Program-made: the position numbers and the translations under genes | The notes under the pieces: generated by a model | The model's database searches: none | What the model saw: only the letters and a program-made list of their open reading frames with translations | What the model was told of the DNA's origin: nothing | Origin: Candidatus Nitrosotalea okcheonensis | GTDB lineage: Archaea > Thermoproteota > Nitrososphaeria > Nitrososphaerales > Nitrosopumilaceae | Assembly (NCBI RefSeq): GCF_900177045.1 | Contig: NZ_LT841358.1 | Coordinates: forward strand, 1,389,396 to 1,453,395 | DNA: 64,000 bases | Reading direction: 5' to 3' | Part shown: in pieces, positions 55,283 to 62,298 of the stretch | Numbering within the stretch: the first letter of the stretch is position 1 | Layout of the letters: each line of letters opens with the position of its first letter

Positions 55283-55597
55283 CTATGCGTAGTTTCGCCA
55301 AGTATAGCTGCATTTTATACATCGATAAAACTGAGTGGTTGGTTCATCTGCGCTTCTTGTTTGGAGCATCCACCACACTGCTTCATTATTTCCACATTTT
55401 TCGCAATCGATTTTGATTGTTGGCAACGCTTCTTTCATTTCTTTATCGTCTAATGCAATAATGGTAGGAACAACTTCATTTTTTACTTCTTTTGTTACCT
55501 TGTTTCCTTTTTCGCTGTATCCACACTTGGGACATACAAATTCAGAGTCAGAGCTATCTATCTTTAATCGTGCCTGACATTTGGGACAGAATTTCAT
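55283..55597 (-). CDS. tfs: Transcription factor S (RNA polymerase cleavage factor)
   Basis: 104 aa, two zinc ribbons. The N-terminal ribbon has C4-x2-C7 and CPKCGYSE. The C-terminal ribbon has CEKCGNNEAVWWMLQTRSADEPTTQFYRCIKC with the acidic DE tip (SADEP) that enters the polymerase funnel to stimulate transcript cleavage. Begins immediately after the rpoL stop (0 nt gap). Confidence 0.93.
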   Translation of the reverse strand: MKFCPKCQARLKIDSSDSEFVCPKCGYSEKGNKVTKEVKNEVVPTIIALDDKEMKEALPTIKIDCEKCGNNEAVWWMLQTRSADEPTTQFYRCIKCSYTWRNYA

Positions 55598-55879
55598 TTA
55601 GTCACCTTTAATTTTAGAGAAAATTATTTTTTTTAGCTCAGCAGTGTATTCCAAGGCTGTCTTTGTTGCCTTTTCTATTTCCTTTACTGGATTGCCTTTT
55701 GAAGTGTTTACTCGCATCGCAAGTTGTCTAGTAAGTGGGTGTCTCAAGACCACACCTGCAAACTCTACAGTAGGATCCTTGAGCATCTCATACTGTACTA
55801 TATAGAGAGTGCTAATGTCGGATTTGCTTATGTCCAATTGAACCTCTTTTGGAGAAGACTTTTTCAGTTGAACATCCAT
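55598..55879 (-). CDS. rpoL: DNA-directed RNA polymerase subunit L (Rpo11)
   Basis: 93 aa from ATG 55879 (MDVQLKKSSPKEVQLDISKS). The longer frame to 55975 crosses the promoter. The Rpo11 core is seen in TLYIVQYEMLKDPTVEFAGVVLRHPLTRQLAMRV; it pairs with subunit D during polymerase assembly. A TATA-like TTTATATCC on the minus strand (55904-55912) places the transcript start at the ATG, so it is leaderless. Confidence 0.9.
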   Translation of the reverse strand: MDVQLKKSSPKEVQLDISKSDISTLYIVQYEMLKDPTVEFAGVVLRHPLTRQLAMRVNTSKGNPVKEIEKATKTALEYTAELKKIIFSKIKGD

Positions 55880-55903
55880 GTAAGTCAAAAAAATACTTAT
55901 TGA

Positions 55904-55913
55904 GGATATAAAC
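55904..55913. promoter_or_regulatory. TATA element shared by divergent rpoL and 55927 gene
   Basis: GGATATAAAC reads as a TATA-like box on both strands. Its centre is about 27 nt before the leaderless rpoL ATG (55879). For the rightward gene it gives a transcript start near 55935, which favours GTG 55966; AATACTTATTG near 55892 would instead serve TTG 55927. Confidence 0.4.
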
Positions 55914-55926
55914 CATCCCCAATTAG

Positions 55927-56469
55927 TTGACCAGTGATAAAAATACAATAAGTGGAGTTTCTCTGGTGAAAGCATCAGACAAGCCAGGAACAGAAGACAA
56001 TATTACAATAAACGTGAAATTTTCTGTAATAGGCGCATTAAGAGAAGCTTTCACTGAGAGAAATTGGGAAAAAGCTTACAATAATCATGACAACACCTTC
56101 AAGCTAAGATATGGAGTAAAGCTCCACACAGGTGGCCTCCGAAAGAAGGAAATTGGTAAGCCCTTAGATACGTACAAAAAAGTTGCCCTTTTTTGGACAC
56201 GAAATCCAAAGCTGACACAGATGGGAGAGAAAAAGATTTGGGTACAGATATCCAAGAACTTTGAGCCAATTATTCCAAATAGCCAATCTGAAGCTCAACA
56301 GATATTTCTTGACTTTGATGAAAAAATGCAATTTAATGCATCAGAGCTTGGAGTGGGTAAACACAAGATAGAAGCAGAAGTTTATGTCTCGTGGTTCAAA
56401 CATGATTATGCAGAACCATTTGATGAAACTGTACACTCTAAAGAAATTGAGATCGAAGTCACCAAATAG
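55927..56469 (+). CDS. Conserved hypothetical protein, 180 aa
   Basis: Soluble protein with mixed alpha/beta pattern; segments KLRYGVKLHTGGLRKKEIGK and FDEKMQFNASELGVGKHKIEAEVYVSWFKHDYAEPFDE suggest a beta-sandwich C-terminal half. No family recognised. Start TTG 55927, or GTG 55966 which has GGAG 8 nt before it. Confidence 0.65.
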   Translation: MTSDKNTISGVSLVKASDKPGTEDNITINVKFSVIGALREAFTERNWEKAYNNHDNTFKLRYGVKLHTGGLRKKEIGKPLDTYKKVALFWTRNPKLTQMGEKKIWVQISKNFEPIIPNSQSEAQQIFLDFDEKMQFNASELGVGKHKIEAEVYVSWFKHDYAEPFDETVHSKEIEIEVTK

Positions 56470-56582
56470 TGGGGTATATTGTGATAACTGCAAATGCCTA
56501 CAGATTTCTTTGTTAGAGATTAAACGAAAATTAGTTATCTCTACTTTTTAACACTCATAAATGGAATTATTGGTGGATCAGT

Positions 56583-56729
56583 ATGACAAAATTCGATGGA
56601 CTTAGAGGACAAGAACTGCTTGAAGTAGAAGAAAAAAACGGTGAAATAACTTTGATCTTCAAGGATAACAGATTTTTGTTTATCAAACTTGAAAACGGCA
56701 AGATGGTAACTACATCCATACCAGAGTAA
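56583..56729 (+). CDS. Small conserved-looking protein, 48 aa
   Basis: ATG 56583 preceded by TTGGTGGATC. It reads MTKFDGLRGQELLEVEEKNG then EITLIFKDNRFLFIKLENGK, a four-strand pattern of alternating hydrophobic residues with no Cys. Clean codon use; it ends 1 nt before the converging phosphatase stop. Missed by usual length cut-offs. Confidence 0.55.
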   Translation: MTKFDGLRGQELLEVEEKNGEITLIFKDNRFLFIKLENGKMVTTSIPE

Positions 56730-56730
56730 A

Positions 56731-57225
56731 TTACTTGTTTATGGATTTGTAGTATAGGCCAATTGCTATTTCTTGGGATTCAGACTGGATAGAACCCGGT
56801 CTCTCTTTTCGTACTTTTTGTATAGCATCCTTTGCTGAAACCTTTTGGTATTTGACAAGATAGCAAGCAAGAATAGTACCTGCTCTTCCCATACCTGCAG
56901 CACAGTGTACCATTACAGGTTCATTATTTTCAATTCTTTTTTGAATAAACTCTACTGCTTCATCAATTTGTTCCACGTCAGGTGCAGAGAAGTCTTCTGT
57001 TGGAACATGAAGATATTTTACATTTTTTATCCATGATTCAGGGAGTGAGTTCTCGGTCATTGTAACAATGGATTTTACTCCTTGCTTTAATATCCAATCT
57101 ATTTCAGAAACAGAGGTTGGCATTCCACTGCCAGCTAACTTGTCACTGATTAGCCAGCTAAAATTTGTGGGCTTTTTTGCTATTTTTCCATGCATTTTTC
57201 GCCAGAGATTTCCGGGTTTGCTCAT
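56731..57225 (-). CDS. Dual-specificity protein phosphatase
   Basis: 164 aa. The signature VMVHCAAGMGRAGT (HCx5R) near residue 108 is complete, and the general-acid aspartate is in TEDFSAPDVEQ. Dephosphorylates Ser/Thr/Tyr or another phosphoester. N-terminal NFSWLISDKLAGSGMP is typical of archaeal members. Monocistronic. Confidence 0.9.
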   Translation of the reverse strand: MSKPGNLWRKMHGKIAKKPTNFSWLISDKLAGSGMPTSVSEIDWILKQGVKSIVTMTENSLPESWIKNVKYLHVPTEDFSAPDVEQIDEAVEFIQKRIENNEPVMVHCAAGMGRAGTILACYLVKYQKVSAKDAIQKVRKERPGSIQSESQEIAIGLYYKSINK

Positions 57226-57306
57226 GGTATATTATAAAACTGTACCATATATGTAGAAAACGAAGTTTAGAAATAAAAATAAGAAAAAGAGAAATTTTAT
57301 GCGGAC

Positions 57307-57606
57307 TTAATCTATTAGTTCAGTCCAACCCTTTACGAACACAGAGTTTCTGTAGAGTGGTACTGGTTGACCTGGAGTAAAGTCCATTGGTCTCATCCAG
57401 AAGATTGCCTTTGTTGGGCATACACCTATGCATGCACCATCTGAAATGCATCTTTCTGGATAAAATACAAATGCTTTACCTCTCTTCCAGCCTTCTACTG
57501 GTTTTACTCTTAATACGTCTGGGCCTAGTGATGTACAAATCTCTACGCAGAGTGCACATCCTATGCACATTTGTTCGCCTATATCTGGAATAATTCCAAC
57601 TGGCAT
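57307..57606 (-). CDS. Ferredoxin-type 4Fe-4S protein
   Basis: 99 aa from ATG 57606. Two 4Fe-4S motifs: CIGCALCVEIC (residues about 14-24) and CISDGACIGVC followed by P. TATA-like AGTTATATTAAG near 57625-57636 on the minus strand fits a leaderless start at 57606; the frame to 57708 runs upstream of it. Electron carrier, partner unknown. Confidence 0.88.
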   Translation of the reverse strand: MPVGIIPDIGEQMCIGCALCVEICTSLGPDVLRVKPVEGWKRGKAFVFYPERCISDGACIGVCPTKAIFWMRPMDFTPGQPVPLYRNSVFVKGWTELID

Positions 57607-57776
57607 GGAAGTACTTTTAGAAATGATCTTAATATAACTTGCTGAAAAATGGCATGTTATAACGGCGTTTGAGAATTTTATAACACCGTTAATTTGAGAA
57701 TGTCTCATTCCAAATCTTTAGAATGATAATTGTTTGGACCGACGTTTTTTTATAATTTATTGCTAATCAAATAGAC

Positions 57777-58052
57777 ATGGGAAATAAAATTCACTGCGCA
57801 CATATTTTGGTTGAAAAACTAAGTGTTGCACAAGATCTTAAGACAAGAATTTCAAAAGGTGAAAGCTTTGCAAATCTTGCCAAAGAATATTCAATGGATG
57901 TCTCAAAAAAGAGGGGTGGAGATCTCGGATTTTTTTCAAGAGGAGCCATGGTATCAGAATTTGAAAAAGCGGCTTTTGCATTAGAGAAGGGGCAAGTTTC
58001 TGATATTGTGAAAACCCAGTTTGGATATCACATAATAAAAAGGCTAGACTAG
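57777..58052 (+). CDS. Parvulin-type peptidyl-prolyl isomerase
   Basis: 91-aa single-domain parvulin: HCAHILVEKLS at the start, the core KEYSMDVSKKRGGDLGFFSRG, and FGYHIIKRLD at the end. Cytosolic, no signal peptide. Third PPIase in the window with the FKBP and cyclophilin. Confidence 0.92.
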   Translation: MGNKIHCAHILVEKLSVAQDLKTRISKGESFANLAKEYSMDVSKKRGGDLGFFSRGAMVSEFEKAAFALEKGQVSDIVKTQFGYHIIKRLD

Positions 58053-58658
58053 TGGAATTAAGTTTAAGGGAATAACAAGCTTGCAAGAGTCACTAGGCAT
58101 GCTTAACACAATACCTTCTTTTTCAGGTTCAAGTAGAATTTTTTTGCTATTTTTGGTTTCAACGAGTCGTTTACCCGTGGGGGATAATATCCAACCCTCT
58201 TCTTTTTTGTACCTAACCATGCTGGCAACAACAAGATATGATTTTGTCATCTTTACCATGCTTGCAAACAACATGATGATAGACATGACAGTCTTACCAA
58301 TATTCTTTTTTCGATTTAGAATGTTAAAGAGTCCATTGAGTGAATCTACAATAATTATGGTTTGAGACAGACTTGTTTTTACTAGGATCTCTTTGATCAT
58401 GGGATACAAAGTTTCAATGGTAGGCTGGAATAGAGTCACATTTTTTTCTACTTGAGTTATTCCCGAGACCGCGTATCCACTGTATAACAAATCAAGATCT
58501 AGGTAGAGAACTTGAAGTTTTGTATCTTGAACTAATTTTGAGATAAATCCAGCCTTCAAAAATGGATCAGAATAGAATATGGAATTGATAAGATTTTGCT
58601 CCAGTATTGTTTGCAAATTTAACTTGGATTGAGATTCATCACTAGGATTTTTAAACAA
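58044..58658 (-). CDS. RecA-superfamily-like protein lacking a P-loop
   Basis: 204 aa from TTG 58658; a TATA-like TATATTAC near 58677-58684 fits, and the longer frame to 58784 runs across it and into the divergent gene. The alternating pattern LQVLYLDLDLLYSGYAVSG and QTIIIVDSLNGLFNIL resembles the central beta-sheet and Walker B of RecA/KaiC ATPases, but no GxxxxGK[ST] is found. Likely a degenerate, regulatory paralogue. Function unknown. Confidence 0.6.
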   Translation of the reverse strand: MFKNPSDESQSKLNLQTILEQNLINSIFYSDPFLKAGFISKLVQDTKLQVLYLDLDLLYSGYAVSGITQVEKNVTLFQPTIETLYPMIKEILVKTSLSQTIIIVDSLNGLFNILNRKKNIGKTVMSIIMLFASMVKMTKSYLVVASMVRYKKEEGWILSPTGKRLVETKNSKKILLEPEKEGIVLSMPSDSCKLVIPLNLIPLV

Positions 58659-58687
58659 TACAAATACTACTAAATTGTAATATAATA

Positions 58688-59830
58688 ATGAATTTAGATT
58701 ATTCCCAAGACTTTCCATACAAAGAAAGAATCTACCTAAATAATGCTTCCACTTCCAGAATGCCAAGATCAAGCATAGCAGCAATGAGTGATTTCCTTGT
58801 CAAGTACAATGAACTAGGTCCGGATTCAGAGGCTTCCGATAATTACGTAAAAGAAAGGCTTGGAAACCTACGAAAAGAAATTTCAGGGCTAATCAAGTGC
58901 AGACCAGAAGAGATAGTACTAACTCAAAGTGTAACCGATGGAATAAACTTTGTAGCAAATGGATTGAAATTAAATCCAAATTCTAATATTGTAACACGTG
59001 GCTCAACTCATGAACATCCAGCCAATCATTATCCGTGGGTCAGAGTAGGTCAAAGGGTTGAATTAAGAAGTTTACCCATCAATGAAACGGGTTATTTTGA
59101 ACCAGATACTTTTACAAGTACAATTGATAAAAACACTGGACTTGTTGTGCTCAGTCATGCATTGTTTAACACAGGTGCAATAATTCCAGTAGAAGAAATC
59201 GGTAAAATACTTTCAGAAAAGAACATACCATATTTTGTAGATACTGCACAAACTATTGGTTGCATTAGTGATGTTGATGTAAACAAGATTAATTGCAATT
59301 TCATGTCTTTTAATGGTTCAAAGTGGTTATGTGGCCCAATGGGCATGGGTATTTTCTTTTGCAGAAGAGATTCAAGTGATCTAATTGAACCGCTTCAGGT
59401 TGGTGGAGAATCTGCCATATTCCATGAAGACAAGATATCTCATAAGGAAATGCCTGCAAGGTTTCAGGCAGGTTTCCGAAACTGGTCAGGCGTTGCAGGC
59501 CTCGAGGCATCAGTAATTTATCTGAAAAAAATAGGGATTTCAACCATCAGAGAGAAAAACATCAAGCTTGCAAATCTATTACGACAAGAAATTTCAAAAA
59601 TCGATGGCGCGATTCTGTATGGTCCAGAGGAGGAAGAACGACGAACCAGTATAGTCTCTTTTTCAGTTAAAGATAAGGATTCAAAGACTTTGGTTGCAAG
59701 ATTGGAGAAAAATAACATAATACTAGCGGTAAGAGACATTTTTTCTAAAAAGATTGTAAGGGCTTCTCCACACTTTTATAATACAGAATCAGAAATTCAT
59801 GCGGTTATAGATTTAGTAAAAAAAGGCTAA
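58688..59830 (+). CDS. Class V aminotransferase/cysteine desulfurase-like enzyme
   Basis: 380-aa PLP enzyme. IYLNNASTSRMP, TQSVTDGINFVANGL, THEHPANHYPW (H stacking on PLP), VDTAQTIGC and the lysine in FNGSKWLCGPMGMGIFF. This resembles SufS/CsdA or isopenicillin-epimerase-like enzymes. The loop cysteine typical of desulfurases is not obvious, so desulfurase activity is uncertain. Confidence 0.85.
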   Translation: MNLDYSQDFPYKERIYLNNASTSRMPRSSIAAMSDFLVKYNELGPDSEASDNYVKERLGNLRKEISGLIKCRPEEIVLTQSVTDGINFVANGLKLNPNSNIVTRGSTHEHPANHYPWVRVGQRVELRSLPINETGYFEPDTFTSTIDKNTGLVVLSHALFNTGAIIPVEEIGKILSEKNIPYFVDTAQTIGCISDVDVNKINCNFMSFNGSKWLCGPMGMGIFFCRRDSSDLIEPLQVGGESAIFHEDKISHKEMPARFQAGFRNWSGVAGLEASVIYLKKIGISTIREKNIKLANLLRQEISKIDGAILYGPEEEERRTSIVSFSVKDKDSKTLVARLEKNNIILAVRDIFSKKIVRASPHFYNTESEIHAVIDLVKKG

Positions 59831-59831
59831 G

Positions 59832-60089
59832 TTACTTTTCTTGTTCTTCAATTACCATCATGGTCAAAGTAGAGTAAACCTTGTCTATTTTTCTAATCTT
59901 ATTTGTAATTATGCTCCTTAGAAGATCCATAGAATCTGCTGTTATCTTGACTATGATATCATATACACCATACACGCCCTGAATCTCATACTTGATGCCG
60001 CTCTCACCTCCAAGTATTTGCTTTATCTTTTGAATTATTTCAACATCTGAGCCTAGATCTGAGTTGATCAGGATGTAAGTTGTTGGCAT
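59832..60089 (-). CDS. Stand-alone Lrp/AsnC ligand-binding (RAM) domain protein
   Basis: 85 aa: TYILINSDLGSDVEIIQKIKQI and YEIQGVYGVYDIIVKITADSMDLLRSIITNKIRKIDKVYSTLTMMVI is a complete RAM domain with no helix-turn-helix. Such proteins bind amino acids or join Lrp oligomers. Confidence 0.85.
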   Translation of the reverse strand: MPTTYILINSDLGSDVEIIQKIKQILGGESGIKYEIQGVYGVYDIIVKITADSMDLLRSIITNKIRKIDKVYSTLTMMVIEEQEK

Positions 60090-60159
60090 GACTTAATTCG
60101 AGTTGCACGATATTTAACCTTTGATTAGAATTCAAAAATAGATTATGATCTTAGAAATG

Positions 60160-62280
60160 TCAGAGTACAAACTGGAATCTGCTTTGTTTATAGTTTTTAG
60201 AAAGTTTACCATCAATTGCTATCTTAGTACCACAAAAATTACAATTGTTATTATCGTCAAGATACCATCCCTGGATGTCAAAGCCATATCTTTTGACAAC
60301 AATTTTCTTGCATTGTGGGCAGTGTGTATTTTCAAGAGGGTGACCTGAGACATTTCCTAAATAAGCATAATTGAGTCCAATCTGCTTTGCAATCGTATGA
60401 TGTTTTTCAAGAGTAGATATTGGCGTTGGTTCGAAATCCATCATTTTGTAATCTGGATGAAATCTAAGAAAATGTATTGGCATGTCAGGCCCAAATTCAT
60501 CATAGATGAATTGGCATAATTTTTTGGCAGATTCTAGATTATCACCAACTTGTGGTACTACCAAGTCAGTTATCTCCACGTGAATCTTTGTTTTGCGGTG
60601 TATTTCTTTGAGGGTATCAAATATAGGTTGAGGATCAGGGATTCCGATATATTTCCGTGAAAATTGTGGTTCGGCATTTCCCTTAAAATCTACTGTAATA
60701 CAATCAAGAAATTCATTCATCATGTTGACTGTTTCTGGAGTGTCATAACCATTTGATACAAAAATATTAAACAATCCATTTTTTCTTGCAATTACTCCGC
60801 AGTCACGTGCAAATTCGATAAATATGGACGGCTGATTGTATGTATATGCAATCCCCTCAGAGCCTGACTTGATTGCCAAGTCAACTACTTCTTGAGGTGT
60901 CATATCAGTTCCTTCTATTTTTCGTCGCTGGCTGATGTCATAATTTTGGCAATATTGACAATTATGTAACAATATACCATCTCCTACATAATTATGATTT
61001 GGGATACATTCAAAACTGAATACTTGAGTGGTTTTGCCTGTGTATTTTACTTGTTTAACATCCATCCAAGTTTTTTTGTTTTTTCTTACTAAAGGTGAAA
61101 CATATTCTAGAATAAGAGCCTCAACTTCATCAGGATGACTGTATATTTGTCTGCCAGAAATCCGTATGGTTTTCCATCCATTTGCAGCCAAAGTTTTGTC
61201 TCTAATTTTATCAGTTTGTTGAGTTTTTTCAGAATTATAGTGCCACCATCCATCAATTTCAATATCGATTTTGGCTTCTATTATAGCCGCATCTGCAATG
61301 TAGAAACTTTTCGAGCCCTCAACATATTCTTCTATTTTAACTCGATATTCTTTTTCATATTTTATACTCATTTGATCAAGAAGATCATAAAGTAATTTTT
61401 GAGACTCTGATGGATGTGTATGAAGCCATTTTCGCAATCTTTCAGCATTTTTGTGCCAACCATGAGAAGAATCTTTCATGAATTTAGCTTTGCTTGTTTC
61501 ATGTGCTTTTTTTGCTATAATAGGATCGTGCATCGGATTATTAGCCTTCATTCTAATACTATACTTCATTCGTATTTCTTTTGGTATTTCATATTCCTTC
61601 AAATAACAAACTCCTCTATGCCTGTTCCATTCATCAATACCTACAATTACTTGATCACAATTCTTGCATGAGAATTTAGATTTTTGAATCAAGTTCAATC
61701 TTTTTTCCCTCCAAACTTTGGTATTTTGATACCAGACTTTGATGATTTTATCGCCTGCTTCTAGTGTTTCTGCTGTTTTCCATCCATTAGTTGTAAATAC
61801 AGGATGTTCTCGTGTAAGGTATAACTTTCCATGTCCTCTACTTCCATACCTTACTTCCAAAAGTTCTGCAAATCTCGAACCAGCATGTGTAACAACATTA
61901 GGAACTATTTCAAAATTACCTTCAACATTATACGACCACACCTTATCACCACGGGTTATTTTTTCAATAGATTTCTTGGAACCGTTGGCCATCAAGATTT
62001 TCGTTCCTTTTGGTTGACAAAGCCAATTACAGCCAGTCGTAGCAATAGAAAATATGTTGGTGCCTGGCCTATAGTGAGTTACGGGTTTTTTCTCAATTGG
62101 GTCTACATGTCCAGTGATTACTTTGCCATATGCAAGAAGATCAAGCTTGCCGCTGTTGTTTGCTCTTATTCCACATAGACCGATCTGATCTTTTCCAATT
62201 TCACAATATCTAGCGCATGCTGTGCATTTGACCTTGTCATTAGGTAACTTTTGATAGAGAATTGCTTCCTTTGCCGTCAC
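60160..62280 (-). CDS. AmmeMemoRadiSam-type radical SAM enzyme with intein
   Basis: 706 aa precursor, 353 aa after removal of a 353-aa intein. The extein is a radical SAM protein linked to AMMECR1/Memo in the AmmeMemoRadiSam system: N-terminal Cys cluster CTACARYC...LCGIR, spliced motif TTGCNWL+CQYCQNYDIS (CxxxCxxC), EGIAYTYNQPSIFIEFA, and a C-terminal zinc site CPQCK...CNFCGTK. The intein sits between the first and second Fe-S cysteines, so the enzyme is inactive until splicing. GTG start. Confidence 0.9.
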   Translation of the reverse strand: MTAKEAILYQKLPNDKVKCTACARYCEIGKDQIGLCGIRANNSGKLDLLAYGKVITGHVDPIEKKPVTHYRPGTNIFSIATTGCNWLCQPKGTKILMANGSKKSIEKITRGDKVWSYNVEGNFEIVPNVVTHAGSRFAELLEVRYGSRGHGKLYLTREHPVFTTNGWKTAETLEAGDKIIKVWYQNTKVWREKRLNLIQKSKFSCKNCDQVIVGIDEWNRHRGVCYLKEYEIPKEIRMKYSIRMKANNPMHDPIIAKKAHETSKAKFMKDSSHGWHKNAERLRKWLHTHPSESQKLLYDLLDQMSIKYEKEYRVKIEEYVEGSKSFYIADAAIIEAKIDIEIDGWWHYNSEKTQQTDKIRDKTLAANGWKTIRISGRQIYSHPDEVEALILEYVSPLVRKNKKTWMDVKQVKYTGKTTQVFSFECIPNHNYVGDGILLHNCQYCQNYDISQRRKIEGTDMTPQEVVDLAIKSGSEGIAYTYNQPSIFIEFARDCGVIARKNGLFNIFVSNGYDTPETVNMMNEFLDCITVDFKGNAEPQFSRKYIGIPDPQPIFDTLKEIHRKTKIHVEITDLVVPQVGDNLESAKKLCQFIYDEFGPDMPIHFLRFHPDYKMMDFEPTPISTLEKHHTIAKQIGLNYAYLGNVSGHPLENTHCPQCKKIVVKRYGFDIQGWYLDDNNNCNFCGTKIAIDGKLSKNYKQSRFQFVL
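60961..62019 (-). other. Intein with Vsr/DUF559-like endonuclease domain
   Basis: Precursor residues 88-440. It begins at C88 in CQPKGTKILMANGSKK and ends NHNYVGDGILLHN before C441. Splicing blocks: block A at the start, block B LTREHPVFTTNGW (159-167), block F VFSFECIPNHNYVGDG and block G LLHN|C. The middle has a zinc finger (CKNCDQ...HRGVC, 205-225) and a nuclease-like region: SESQKLLYDLLDQ, ADAAIIEAKIDIEIDGWWHY, AANGWKTIRISGRQI. This resembles Vsr/DUF559 PD-(D/E)xK enzymes. No LAGLIDADG motif seen. Confidence 0.88.
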
Positions 62281-62298
62281 GTGATATCAACTAATTTA

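Noticed and set aside
55880-55975. 32-residue N-terminal extension of RpoL
   Set aside because: It is hydrophobic, unlike RpoL, and includes the TATA element and part of the divergent gene.
60145-60348. 67-codon frame opposite the radical SAM gene 3' end
   Set aside because: Antisense shadow of conserved zinc-site codons with no independent evidence.
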